Shown piece by piece: positions 32,902 to 41,307 of a stretch of 64,000 nt of DNA (position 1 is its first letter; each line of letters begins with the position of its first letter). The stretch spans positions 4,216,001 to 4,280,000 of the forward strand of contig NC_015572.1 of the NCBI RefSeq assembly GCF_000214665.1, written 5' to 3'. A model generated the notes under the pieces. That model did no database searches. It was not told the DNA's origin and saw only the letters and a list, made by a program, of their open reading frames with translations. A program made the position numbers and the translations under genes. Source of the DNA: Methylomonas methanica MC09 (GTDB lineage Bacteria; Pseudomonadota; Gammaproteobacteria; Methylococcales; Methylomonadaceae).

Positions 32902-34622
32902 TGCTCGTCGGGTATAAAGCGCTTTTTGAACTTCAATAGATACTCATCGTCAGGAAATTTTTTGAATATCGGCTCAAAAAATTCCCTCGCTTCTTTTTCT
33001 TTGCCTATTGTCCACAAAACTTCGGCGATATGCGCGGCAATCTCGTTTTCTTGCTGCTTGTCGTAGGCCTTTCTCAAATACTCCAATGCCAAGTCGTACT
33101 TGCCTCTTTTAAATTGCAGCCAACCGTAACTATCCACAATTACCGCCTCATCAGGTTGCAATTGAATGGCTTTCAGCAAGTATTTTTCAGCATCATCAAA
33201 ACGCTGGGTTCTATCGGTAAGCGTATAACCTAACGCATTCAGCGCACCTACGTCGTCCGGATTTTTTTCCAAAATTTTCAACAAATCCGCCTCTAACACA
33301 TCCAGCTTATCCAAGCGCTCGGCGATCAACGCTCTTGCATACAGCATATCTCTGTTATCGGGCGCATCCTTCAACGCCAAACTCAATACATCGTATGCTT
33401 CCTGATATTTGCCCCACTGATTAAATAATTCGGCTTTCATCATCAGGATACGCAGATGCTGGTCAGGATATTTGTCCTCCATCTTGTTAATCCGAACTTC
33501 CGCCTCCGTCAATTCTTTTTGACTCAGCAACAATGACACTGCGGCCATATCGGCCTCAAAACCGTAACCACCGGCTTCAGCGCGATCGAACCAAACCAGC
33601 GCCTTGCTCGGATTCTGCCTGCCCAACTCGATTCGTCCCAGATAAAAACTCGCCTGACCTTCCCATTCCGGCTTGCTTAAGGCCTTTTCAAAATACCCCT
33701 CGGCTTTGTCTGGCTGATTTTGCTGCATGTAAATCAACGCAATCGTGAACAACGCCTCACCGTCATCGGGATTTTCATCCAATACCGATTGATACAGCTT
33801 TATTGCATCGTCGTAAGCCCCGGTTTTAATCAGCACTTCCAATAGCATTTTTCGCAACTGCTTATCGTCCGGCGCCTGCTTAACGGCTTTCTCCAGATAT
33901 TCGCGCGCTTTTGCCATATCGCCGGAACGTCCCGCCAGCTGCGCTTGAAAAATGATGGCTTTATTCCAATCCGGTTGCAGCTCCAACACTTGGCCGATTT
34001 TTTGTTGCGCCAACCCGTTATCGTGTAAGACAGACGCTACTACAGCCTGTAAAAACAGCAAATTCGATTGATCCGGATGCAACTGATTCAAATCTTCCAA
34101 TACATCATAGATAAATTGAGACCGCCCTTCTTTTTCCAGAGCCTTTATCATCTCCAGCATCCCACCTTCAAATCCGGCGGGATCTTCCAGAAAAATAGCG
34201 TCTAAATTTTCCACCGCCGCCTGACGATCGGAATTTTTAATAGCCATTAATACAGCAAATTTTTTGGCGGGCAGATTATCCGGGTCCTTGGACAACCATA
34301 TCTCCAGCGCCTCTCGCGTGCGCTTTTCATCTTTTAAAAACATGCCGATTTTGACTGCCCGCTCGGCAATCCGCGCGTCATCGACCCGCTTTGCCGCTTG
34401 CAGATAGGCATCCAGGGCCAAATCGTACTGATTGCGCTGTCCAGCCAGCTCCGCCGCCATCAGCAGATACAGCACTTCCTCATCGATCACGGTATTGTGA
34501 TTGACTCTGGGCGCCAATGCCTCTTGTGGCGTGATTTTGGCTTCAGTTTCGGAGGTCGCGTCCGGAGAAACCGCGCAGCCCGACAAAGAAATAATTATTG
34601 CAATACCTATCCATTTATTCAT
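32898..34622 (-). CDS. TPR-repeat lipoprotein of the lolB operon
   Basis: About 574 residues, starting MNKWIGIAIIISLSGCAVSP with a lipoprotein signal and lipidated Cys16. The remainder is a long series of tetratricopeptide repeats (for example ALFTIALIYMQQNQPDKAEG and GALNALGYTLTDRTQRFDDA). Comparable TPR lipoproteins precede lolB in pseudomonads (order hemA / TPR-lolB-ispE), and their exact function is not settled; a scaffolding role in envelope assembly is inference. A TTG eight codons upstream could extend it but lacks a ribosome binding site. Divergent from hemA. Confidence 0.88.
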   Translation of the reverse strand: MNKWIGIAIIISLSGCAVSPDATSETEAKITPQEALAPRVNHNTVIDEEVLYLLMAAELAGQRNQYDLALDAYLQAAKRVDDARIAERAVKIGMFLKDEKRTREALEIWLSKDPDNLPAKKFAVLMAIKNSDRQAAVENLDAIFLEDPAGFEGGMLEMIKALEKEGRSQFIYDVLEDLNQLHPDQSNLLFLQAVVASVLHDNGLAQQKIGQVLELQPDWNKAIIFQAQLAGRSGDMAKAREYLEKAVKQAPDDKQLRKMLLEVLIKTGAYDDAIKLYQSVLDENPDDGEALFTIALIYMQQNQPDKAEGYFEKALSKPEWEGQASFYLGRIELGRQNPSKALVWFDRAEAGGYGFEADMAAVSLLLSQKELTEAEVRINKMEDKYPDQHLRILMMKAELFNQWGKYQEAYDVLSLALKDAPDNRDMLYARALIAERLDKLDVLEADLLKILEKNPDDVGALNALGYTLTDRTQRFDDAEKYLLKAIQLQPDEAVIVDSYGWLQFKRGKYDLALEYLRKAYDKQQENEIAAHIAEVLWTIGKEKEAREFFEPIFKKFPDDEYLLKFKKRFIPDEQ

Positions 34623-34767
34623 GCAATTCAAATGACCTAATTTCAATAAATTGTAGACATAGATTATCAGAAAAACCCATTAGTTCAGCTTAGCCTATCA
34701 TTCTATTTGGACAAAAACAGTGCATTCCTTAAAATGACCTACTTTTAAAAGGTATACATCACAGCCA

Positions 34768-36018
34768 ATGACACTTATTGCCGTAGGGATAAATTACAAC
34801 ACCGCGCCAGTTGCAATACGCGAACGCTTGGCTTTCCCGGCGGAGATACTGGATAACACTTTAAAAAACCTGAGCGATGTCCGAGACATTTCCGAAGCCG
34901 CTATTTTATCCACCTGTAACCGGACGGAATTTTATTGCCGAACAGACAGTGACGACCAAACGCCGCTGATAGAGTGGATCGCCGACACCAAAATCATTAC
35001 GCCGACCGACTTCACGCCGTATTTATATAGCTACAAGGATAGTCAATCCATCCGCCATATGTTTCGGGTGGCGTGCGGACTGGACTCGATGATACTCGGC
35101 GAACCGCAGATACTCGGCCAAATGAAAACCGCCTATCACGCCGCATCGCAAGCCGGCACCTTGGGCAAAACACTCAGCAAACTGTTTCAGCATACGTTTT
35201 CCGCCGCCAAAAAAGTCCGTACCGATACGGCGATAGGCTCAAGCCCGGTTTCAGTGGCTTTCGCCGCCGTGCAACTGGCGCAGCAGATTTTCGACAAACT
35301 CTCGGAACAAACCGCACTATTGATAGGCGCGGGCGAAACCATAGAATTAACGGCGCGCCATCTTTTCCAACACGGCATAGGCCGCATCATTATCGCCAAC
35401 CGGACTTACGACAAAGCTCACGCCTTGGCCGCGCAGTTTAACGGCTATGCCATATCCTTATCCGAGTTGCCCACTCACTTGGCGGAGGCCGACATCGTGG
35501 TTTCCTCCACGGCCAGCCAGCTGCCGATTTTGGGCAAGGGACGCGTAGAAAGCGCGATTAAGAAACGCAAACACAAGCCCATGTTTATGGTGGATTTGGC
35601 GGTACCCCGCGACATCGAGGCCGAAGTGGAACAGCTGCGCGACGTATATTTATACACTGTTGACGACTTGCAAAACACCGTCAATCAAAACATGGACTCA
35701 CGCCGCCGTGCCGCCGAACAGGCCGAGGAAATTATCGACACCCAGGTCGAGCATTTTCTGGCTTGGTTGCGATCCCAAGGCGCGCAGGAAACCATTCGCG
35801 ACTTTCGCATTCAAGCCGAGATGACCCGCGACGAAGTGCTGCAAAAAGCGCTGACGCAACTCAACAACGGCGTGCCGTCCGAGGAAGTATTGCAACGTCT
35901 GGCGCATACCCTGACCAACAAACTAATCCATACCCCTTGCGCGCAATTGCGCGACGCCGGCGCCAATGAACGCCACGACTTGATTGCCGCCTCGCGCGAA
36001 ATTTTTAAATTGAGATAA
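34768..36018 (+). CDS. hemA: Glutamyl-tRNA reductase
   Basis: First committed step of C5-pathway haem synthesis: NADPH-dependent reduction of glutamyl-tRNA to glutamate-1-semialdehyde. It has 416 residues. The catalytic cysteine lies in LSTCNRTEFYC, with GLDSMILGEPQILGQMKTAY, the NADPH-binding LLIGAGETIELTARHL and MVDLAVPRDIEAEV also present. Two stretches of 121 bases separate it from the divergent TPR gene, with no clear promoter. Confidence 0.98.
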   Translation: MTLIAVGINYNTAPVAIRERLAFPAEILDNTLKNLSDVRDISEAAILSTCNRTEFYCRTDSDDQTPLIEWIADTKIITPTDFTPYLYSYKDSQSIRHMFRVACGLDSMILGEPQILGQMKTAYHAASQAGTLGKTLSKLFQHTFSAAKKVRTDTAIGSSPVSVAFAAVQLAQQIFDKLSEQTALLIGAGETIELTARHLFQHGIGRIIIANRTYDKAHALAAQFNGYAISLSELPTHLAEADIVVSSTASQLPILGKGRVESAIKKRKHKPMFMVDLAVPRDIEAEVEQLRDVYLYTVDDLQNTVNQNMDSRRRAAEQAEEIIDTQVEHFLAWLRSQGAQETIRDFRIQAEMTRDEVLQKALTQLNNGVPSEEVLQRLAHTLTNKLIHTPCAQLRDAGANERHDLIAASREIFKLR

Positions 36019-36027
36019 CCCCCCCTA

Positions 36028-37113
36028 ATGAAACCCTCGATACAAACCAAACTCGAAAATCTAGGCGAACGCTTTGAAGAAATCACCGCCCTGCTATCGC
36101 AACCCGAAGTACAAAACAATCAAAATCAATTTCGTAGCCTCAGCCAGGAATATGCGCAAATAGAACCGCTGGTGGGCTGTTACAAAACCTATCTGGATAA
36201 CGAAGCTCACCTGGAAGCGGCCCAGGAAATGGCCAAGGACAGCGACCCTGAATTGCGGGAAATGGCCAAGGATGAAATCGCCGAAGCCGAAAGCAAGCGC
36301 GAGGCGCTCGAACAGGAACTGCAAATCCTGCTGCTGCCGAAAGACCCCAACGATAACCGCAACGTATTTTTGGAGGTTCGCGCCGGCACCGGCGGCGACG
36401 AAGCCGCCATCTTCGCCGGCGATTTGGCGCGCATGTATCAACGCTATGCTGAACGACAAGGCTGGAGCACGGAAATCATCAACGAAAATCGCGGCGAACA
36501 CGGCGGCTACAAGGAAGTCATCCTGCGCGTCAGCGGCCAGAACGTTTACTCGCAACTCAAATTCGAGTCCGGCACTCACCGGGTGCAACGGGTGCCGGAA
36601 ACCGAATCGCAAGGCCGCGTGCACACCTCGGCCTGCACCGTCGCCATCATGCCGGAGGTTGACGCCGTGGACGAAATCGACATTAATCCCGCCGATTTGC
36701 GTATCGACACTTACCGCGCCTCCGGAGCCGGCGGCCAGCACGTCAACCGTACCGATTCGGCGATTCGCATCACCCACATTCCGTCCGGCGTCGTGGTGGA
36801 ATGCCAGGATGAACGCTCGCAACACAAAAACAGGGCGCGGGCCATGTCGGTACTGCAGGCTCGCTTGCTGTCGGCGGCTCAGGAAAAACAACATGCGGAG
36901 CAATCGGAAAACCGTCGCTTGCAAGTCGGCAGCGGCGACCGCTCCGAACGGATTCGCACCTACAATTATCCGCAGGGCCGTTTGACCGACCACCGCGTCA
37001 ATCTGACTTTATACAAATTGGAAGAGATCATGGAAGGCGGACTGGAGCATGTGATTCAGCCCTTAATCCACGAGCATCAAGCGGACTTACTGACCCAGCT
37101 CGGCAATGCCTGA
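36028..37113 (+). CDS. prfA: Peptide chain release factor 1
   Basis: Decodes UAA and UAG stop codons and triggers peptide release. It has 361 residues. GGQ loop is in [19 protein letters not shown]. The anticodon-like tripeptide region sits after [21 protein letters not shown], and [20 protein letters not shown] is diagnostic. Its 3' end overlaps prmC by eight bases. prmC encodes the enzyme that methylates the GGQ glutamine, so substrate and modifier are co-expressed. Confidence 0.98.
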   Translation: MKPSIQTKLENLGERFEEITALLSQPEVQNNQNQFRSLSQEYAQIEPLVGCYKTYLDNEAHLEAAQEMAKDSDPELREMAKDEIAEAESKREALEQELQILLLPKDPNDNRNVFLEVRAGTGGDEAAIFAGDLARMYQRYAERQGWSTEIINENRGEHGGYKEVILRVSGQNVYSQLKFESGTHRVQRVPETESQGRVHTSACTVAIMPEVDAVDEIDINPADLRIDTYRASGAGGQHVNRTDSAIRITHIPSGVVVECQDERSQHKNRARAMSVLQARLLSAAQEKQHAEQSENRRLQVGSGDRSERIRTYNYPQGRLTDHRVNLTLYKLEEIMEGGLEHVIQPLIHEHQADLLTQLGNA

Positions 37114-37975
37114 TTTAACCCGGCAAAGCGGCTCAAACATACAGTCGCTTTTGGATCGCGCCAGCGTGCAACTGAGCGGTATTTCCGATTCCGCGCGGCT
37201 TGATGCGGAAGTCTTGCTTTGTCATTGTCTGGGTAAGCAACGTTCATTTCTGCGCGCTTGGCCGGAGCGGCAACTCGATGCCGTCCACGTTGAACAGTTT
37301 CAACAGTTACTGGAACAACGCCGGCAAGGCACGCCTATCGCCTATTTAACCGGTGAACGGGAATTTTGGTCGCGGACGTTCAAAGTCACCCCGGAAGTGT
37401 TGATTCCCCGGCCGGACAGCGAATTATTGATCGAATTAAGCTTATCCCTGCTACCGGCCAAACAAGCCTGCAAGATTATAGACCTGGGCACGGGCTCGGG
37501 GATTTTGGCCGTCACACTGGCAGCAGAGCGTCCAATGGCCGAGGTTATGGCAACTGACATCAGCATCGCCGCGCTGAACGTCGCCAAGCAAAATGCCGAG
37601 CATTTCGCTGTCGGCAATCTTTGCTTTGTCGAGTCGCATTGGTTCGACGCCGTAACCGACTCAGACTTTGACTTGGTCGTCAGCAACCCGCCCTACATAG
37701 CGGGCGATGACCCGCATTTACAACAAGGCGATCTACGTTTCGAACCGGAAACAGCCTTGATCAGCGGCGAAGCCGGCCTGAAAGATATTCGTTTGCTGGC
37801 GGAACAAGCCAGAGAGCATCTAAAACCGCACGGCCAACTGTTAATCGAACACGGCTACCAACAAGCGCAGGACGTTCAATCTATTTTAAATCAGCTAAAC
37901 TACCGGCAAGTCGGCACCCACCAGGACTTGTCCGGCAATCCCCGCGTGACCTCAGGACTATGGAACCCAGCATGA
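37106..37975 (+). CDS. prmC: Release-factor glutamine methyltransferase
   Basis: SAM-dependent N5-glutamine methyltransferase acting on RF1 and RF2. It has 289 residues. The SAM-binding [30 protein letters not shown] and the catalytic [15 protein letters not shown] (NPPY) are intact, with an N-terminal helical domain ending [20 protein letters not shown]. It overlaps prfA upstream, and the next gene begins with ATGA at its stop codon. Confidence 0.97.
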   Translation: MPDLTRQSGSNIQSLLDRASVQLSGISDSARLDAEVLLCHCLGKQRSFLRAWPERQLDAVHVEQFQQLLEQRRQGTPIAYLTGEREFWSRTFKVTPEVLIPRPDSELLIELSLSLLPAKQACKIIDLGTGSGILAVTLAAERPMAEVMATDISIAALNVAKQNAEHFAVGNLCFVESHWFDAVTDSDFDLVVSNPPYIAGDDPHLQQGDLRFEPETALISGEAGLKDIRLLAEQAREHLKPHGQLLIEHGYQQAQDVQSILNQLNYRQVGTHQDLSGNPRVTSGLWNPA

Positions 37976-38397
37976 ACACCCACGAAATTTGTTTACCTCG
38001 CAAACTCACCAACCAATTACTGCATTTGGCGCAATTATCGTCGGACGCGGAGGTTTGCGGTCTGGTCGGCGCGGACCGGCACGGCCTACCCTGCAGCTGT
38101 TATCCGGTCGACAATGCCGCCGCCAACCCGCAAAATCGCTTTTCTCTGGAGCCCGGCCAACAAATCGCCGCCATGAAACACATGCGCGAAAACGGCCAAA
38201 CCCTGTTCGCCATTTATCATTCGCATCCAACCGCGCCGGCCACGCCATCGGCCACCGACATCGAACAAGCCAGTTATCCGGACGCCTTGCACTTGATTAT
38301 CTCCCTGAATACCAAGGGCGTACTGGAAATGCGCGCTTTCAAAATTGCCGGCAATCAGGTGGAAGAATTTCCCTTGAGGTTAATCGAACAGGCCTGA
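37972..38397 (+). CDS. JAMM/MPN-domain metalloprotease-like protein
   Basis: A 141-residue single MPN (Mov34/PAD-1) domain. All JAMM ligands are visible: the glutamate in SDAEVCGLVG, and HSHPTAPATPSATD, which fits HxHx7SxxD exactly. Bacterial JAMM proteins cleave ubiquitin-like, ThiS/MoaD-like or peptide substrates; no ubiquitin-like, thiS, moaD, E1-like or cysteine-biosynthesis partner is next to it, so the substrate is unknown. Start at the ATG overlapping the prmC stop (ATGA); an ATG four codons upstream is the alternative. Its 3' end overlaps the convergent cation-efflux gene by 43 bases. Confidence 0.85.
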   Translation: MNTHEICLPRKLTNQLLHLAQLSSDAEVCGLVGADRHGLPCSCYPVDNAAANPQNRFSLEPGQQIAAMKHMRENGQTLFAIYHSHPTAPATPSATDIEQASYPDALHLIISLNTKGVLEMRAFKIAGNQVEEFPLRLIEQA

Positions 38398-39356
38398 TCG
38401 ACCGGATCGGTAGCCAAATGCTGCCAGGAGGCGATATCCTCGATCGGTTCGAGATGGGTGTCGATATCGATGCTGTCGAACTTATCCATAATCTGCTGTT
38501 CGATCGTTTCCAGCAAATCGTGCCCTTGCTGCACCGACCAATCTCCGGGCACCAATACATGTACCGACATAAAGCGGCGGGCACCGGCATAACGGGTACG
38601 CAGGGCGTGATAGGTTATATGATCCGAAGCGGCAAAACTATCCAGCACTTCGGTGATGACAGCCAACTCATCTTCCGGCAGCGCGGCATCCATTAAGCCA
38701 GCGATGGTGCGGCGAATTAGATGCAGGCCGGCCAGAACGATATTGACCGCCACCAAAATGGCAATAATCGGATCGAGAATTTCCCAGCCGCCGATACCTA
38801 AGTGTCGTGCCAAATTCAAGCCGGTATCAAAACGATTGGCCACGGCGATGATACCTATTCCGAACAGAATCCCGATCGTGGTCCACACATCGGTCATCAA
38901 ATGCTTACCGTCGGCTTCCAATGTTATGGATTTCCGGCTGCGGCCCACGCTAATCAAAATTCTGGCCACGATTAAATTAATCAGCGAAGCAAACACGGAA
39001 ATGGCGATACCCAAATCCAGCTTTTGCAGCGGCATGGGGTGCCAGAGCCGCTCCCAGGCGGTATAGGCAATACTGAAGGCCGCCAGCAGAATCATGATGC
39101 CTTCGGCACCGCTGGAAAAATATTCTATCTTGTCGTGCCCGTAGGCATGATTTTCATCCGGCGGCCGCGCGGCTATGCTGAGCACGAACAGCACGATAAT
39201 CGCCGCCACCAAATTAATCAGGGATTCCAACGCATCCGACAGCAAGCCGACCGAATCGGTCAGCCAATAGGCGTAGCTTTTCAGGGCGATAGTGGATACG
39301 GCGGCAAAGATGGATAACCAACCATAACGGGTCAACGACGGCTGCTCGACTCCCAT
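38355..39356 (-). CDS. Cation diffusion facilitator family transporter
   Basis: Inner-membrane divalent-cation/proton antiporter of the CDF family, 333 residues. Six hydrophobic segments occupy about residues 10-215. TM2 carries LLSDALESLINL and TM5 DGKHLMTDVWTTIG (H-x3-D), the usual metal site positions. The cytoplasmic C-terminal domain contains the dimerisation region (RRFMSVHVLVPGDWSVQQGH and DIDTHLEPIED). The metal (zinc, iron, manganese or cadmium) cannot be assigned from sequence. It has no obvious functional link to the carbon-uptake genes next door. Confidence 0.92.
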   Translation of the reverse strand: MGVEQPSLTRYGWLSIFAAVSTIALKSYAYWLTDSVGLLSDALESLINLVAAIIVLFVLSIAARPPDENHAYGHDKIEYFSSGAEGIMILLAAFSIAYTAWERLWHPMPLQKLDLGIAISVFASLINLIVARILISVGRSRKSITLEADGKHLMTDVWTTIGILFGIGIIAVANRFDTGLNLARHLGIGGWEILDPIIAILVAVNIVLAGLHLIRRTIAGLMDAALPEDELAVITEVLDSFAASDHITYHALRTRYAGARRFMSVHVLVPGDWSVQQGHDLLETIEQQIMDKFDSIDIDTHLEPIEDIASWQHLATDPVDQACSINLKGNSST

Positions 39357-39417
39357 TAGCGAATTCCATATAATGAAAACCGTCTTAGTCTAGCAGGCCG
39401 TCGCCACTTATTACACC

Positions 39418-41307
39418 TTAACCGACGCGAAACTCTCTAACTTCGGAGCGTACCGCGCGGCCCATGCTTAAGCGCAAGAACATCCGGGCCAAGGCGATAC
39501 CGTTAACGACGAACGCAATCGTAATACCCAGGGCAAACCAGGGATGCTGACCGCTGGCATGCGACAGCAATAAATCCTCGCCCAAAAATGCCGGTGTAAT
39601 CGGAAAACCCACCATGCCCAAAAAGCTGATAAACAACAGCAACGACATACCCGGCCGAGTCTGGGCAAAGGCCCGATAGCGAAACGAGGTTTCCGCAAAA
39701 TGTTCGTTTTTCAACAAGCGGGACAACACCCACAACCCCAATAGCCAGGACGGCACGATGCCGCTCAAAAACATCAACTCGTCGAAAATCGCGTCCGGCA
39801 CCATCAGCCATACGGCAAACGCCGCCAAAAAGCTACTCATGGCCACACTATTCCAAATTTTGAACGGGCTGTGTTTTTGGCTGAAGGCGCTGGCGGAAAC
39901 CAACACCATCAGCACCGAAACCGGTATCGACAAATAAACCTCGGCCACCGGACTGATGTTATTGATCGCAATTAACAACCATATCAACAGTGCGGCCGCC
40001 ACCAACCATTTAATCCAGGTGCTGACCCGGCCCATGGCGGCTCCCAGGCGCTTGATCGGATCCCACAACATCGATCTCACCAAAATTTCCAACTGACCTT
40101 CCTGCAGGGCAAATACGTATAACGTATTTTGCAACACATCCGGCAATACATCGCGCAAGGATGTGGGCAGATATTGCAGCTTTTGCTGATCCTTGATGTA
40201 AAAATCGCTATTGACCGCACCTTCCACCCGTAACAGGTGCGCCACGATGGAGGGCGATACCAGCAACTGATAGCAACGCAAAAACGCATTACTCATAAAA
40301 TGCAGAACTGCCAAGGTTTCCAGGCCCAGCGCCAACTCGATAAACATAAAACCAACCTGAGCAATGGAGGCATAGGCCACTTGCCCCTTGATATTGGATT
40401 GGGTTTTTTCCGACAGGCTGGCAATAATCACCGTCAACAGCCCGATGGCAAACACGATCAGCCGGGTCAGGTAATGAAAACTCCAGATCGGCATGGTTCG
40501 TAGCAATAGGAACACGCCTAAATGTATCGACAAGGCACCATAAAAAATCGCGCTGGACGGTGTAGGACCTTCCATGGCCCGCGGCAACCAAAAGCAAAAC
40601 GGAAATTGTGCGGACTTGCCGGACGCCGCCAAAATAATCAGCGCCGACAGTAAGGACAGCGCCGCGTAATTGACAGGATTACTGACATAATTGTCGAACA
40701 GTCCGGCCATCTGGCTGAAATGCTGGCTTTCATGAAACAGCAAGTGACTCATCCAGGCCCCCATCAGCAAACCGACATCGCAAAAACGATAAATCGTATA
40801 AGCCCTTAAGGCGTTTCGCACCGGCTGCCAACGATGCCGGTAAAATGCAATCAGCAGGAAGGATGAAATACCAACCACTTCCCAGCCGGCAAACAACATA
40901 TCGATACTGCCGGACAACACGATGATGTTCAAGCCGAATACAAACGCGAAAATGGTCTGAAAAAATCGTTGGTAACCGGCATCCCGGTGCATATACACCC
41001 GGCAATATTTGACGATAATCGAAAAAATCGCCCACACGCAAAATAAATAAGCGGCCCCAACGCTGTCCAGAAAAAACAGCACGGGAAATTGATAATCGTC
41101 ATGTTGATAAAGTTGAAACCATTGGTACTCGAAACTCTTAAAACCGCTAGCGGCCCACATCGACAATAAGCCGATCACGGCGACACCATTAATGCGTGTC
41201 ATCCATGAACTGATCCTGGCCACTTTATGTTCGTTACCATCGCTAAAAAAAATCAGTGCAAACCCAAGCAAGGGAATAAATACGCACGCCAGCAACAATA
41301 TACTCAT
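39418..41307 (-). CDS. dabB: DabB: membrane subunit of inorganic-carbon accumulation complex
   Basis: NuoL/MrpA-type proton-conducting membrane protein, 629 residues and some 14-16 hydrophobic segments. Antiporter-family charged residues are visible in TM5 (FAGWEVVGISSFLL) and TM7/8 (AASGKSAQFPFCFWLPRAME, SEKTQSN). Paired with dabA it matches the DAB system, in which cation flow through DabB is thought to drive directional CO2 hydration by DabA. Its ATG overlaps the dabA stop codon by four bases. Alone it could be mistaken for NADH-quinone oxidoreductase subunit L, but no nuo genes are near and the dabA fusion-like coupling decides. Confidence 0.92.
   Translation of the reverse strand: MSILLLACVFIPLLGFALIFFSDGNEHKVARISSWMTRINGVAVIGLLSMWAASGFKSFEYQWFQLYQHDDYQFPVLFFLDSVGAAYLFCVWAIFSIIVKYCRVYMHRDAGYQRFFQTIFAFVFGLNIIVLSGSIDMLFAGWEVVGISSFLLIAFYRHRWQPVRNALRAYTIYRFCDVGLLMGAWMSHLLFHESQHFSQMAGLFDNYVSNPVNYAALSLLSALIILAASGKSAQFPFCFWLPRAMEGPTPSSAIFYGALSIHLGVFLLLRTMPIWSFHYLTRLIVFAIGLLTVIIASLSEKTQSNIKGQVAYASIAQVGFMFIELALGLETLAVLHFMSNAFLRCYQLLVSPSIVAHLLRVEGAVNSDFYIKDQQKLQYLPTSLRDVLPDVLQNTLYVFALQEGQLEILVRSMLWDPIKRLGAAMGRVSTWIKWLVAAALLIWLLIAINNISPVAEVYLSIPVSVLMVLVSASAFSQKHSPFKIWNSVAMSSFLAAFAVWLMVPDAIFDELMFLSGIVPSWLLGLWVLSRLLKNEHFAETSFRYRAFAQTRPGMSLLLFISFLGMVGFPITPAFLGEDLLLSHASGQHPWFALGITIAFVVNGIALARMFLRLSMGRAVRSEVREFRVG

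Noticed and set aside
36094..36993. 299-codon open frame antisense to prfA
   Set aside because: Lies wholly inside a certain gene on the other strand, with repetitive FG/AG-rich composition typical of antisense frames in GC-rich DNA.
39418..41307. Annotating this gene as nuoL of respiratory complex I
   Set aside because: No other nuo genes are present, and its start overlaps the dabA stop codon, which fits the DAB system instead.
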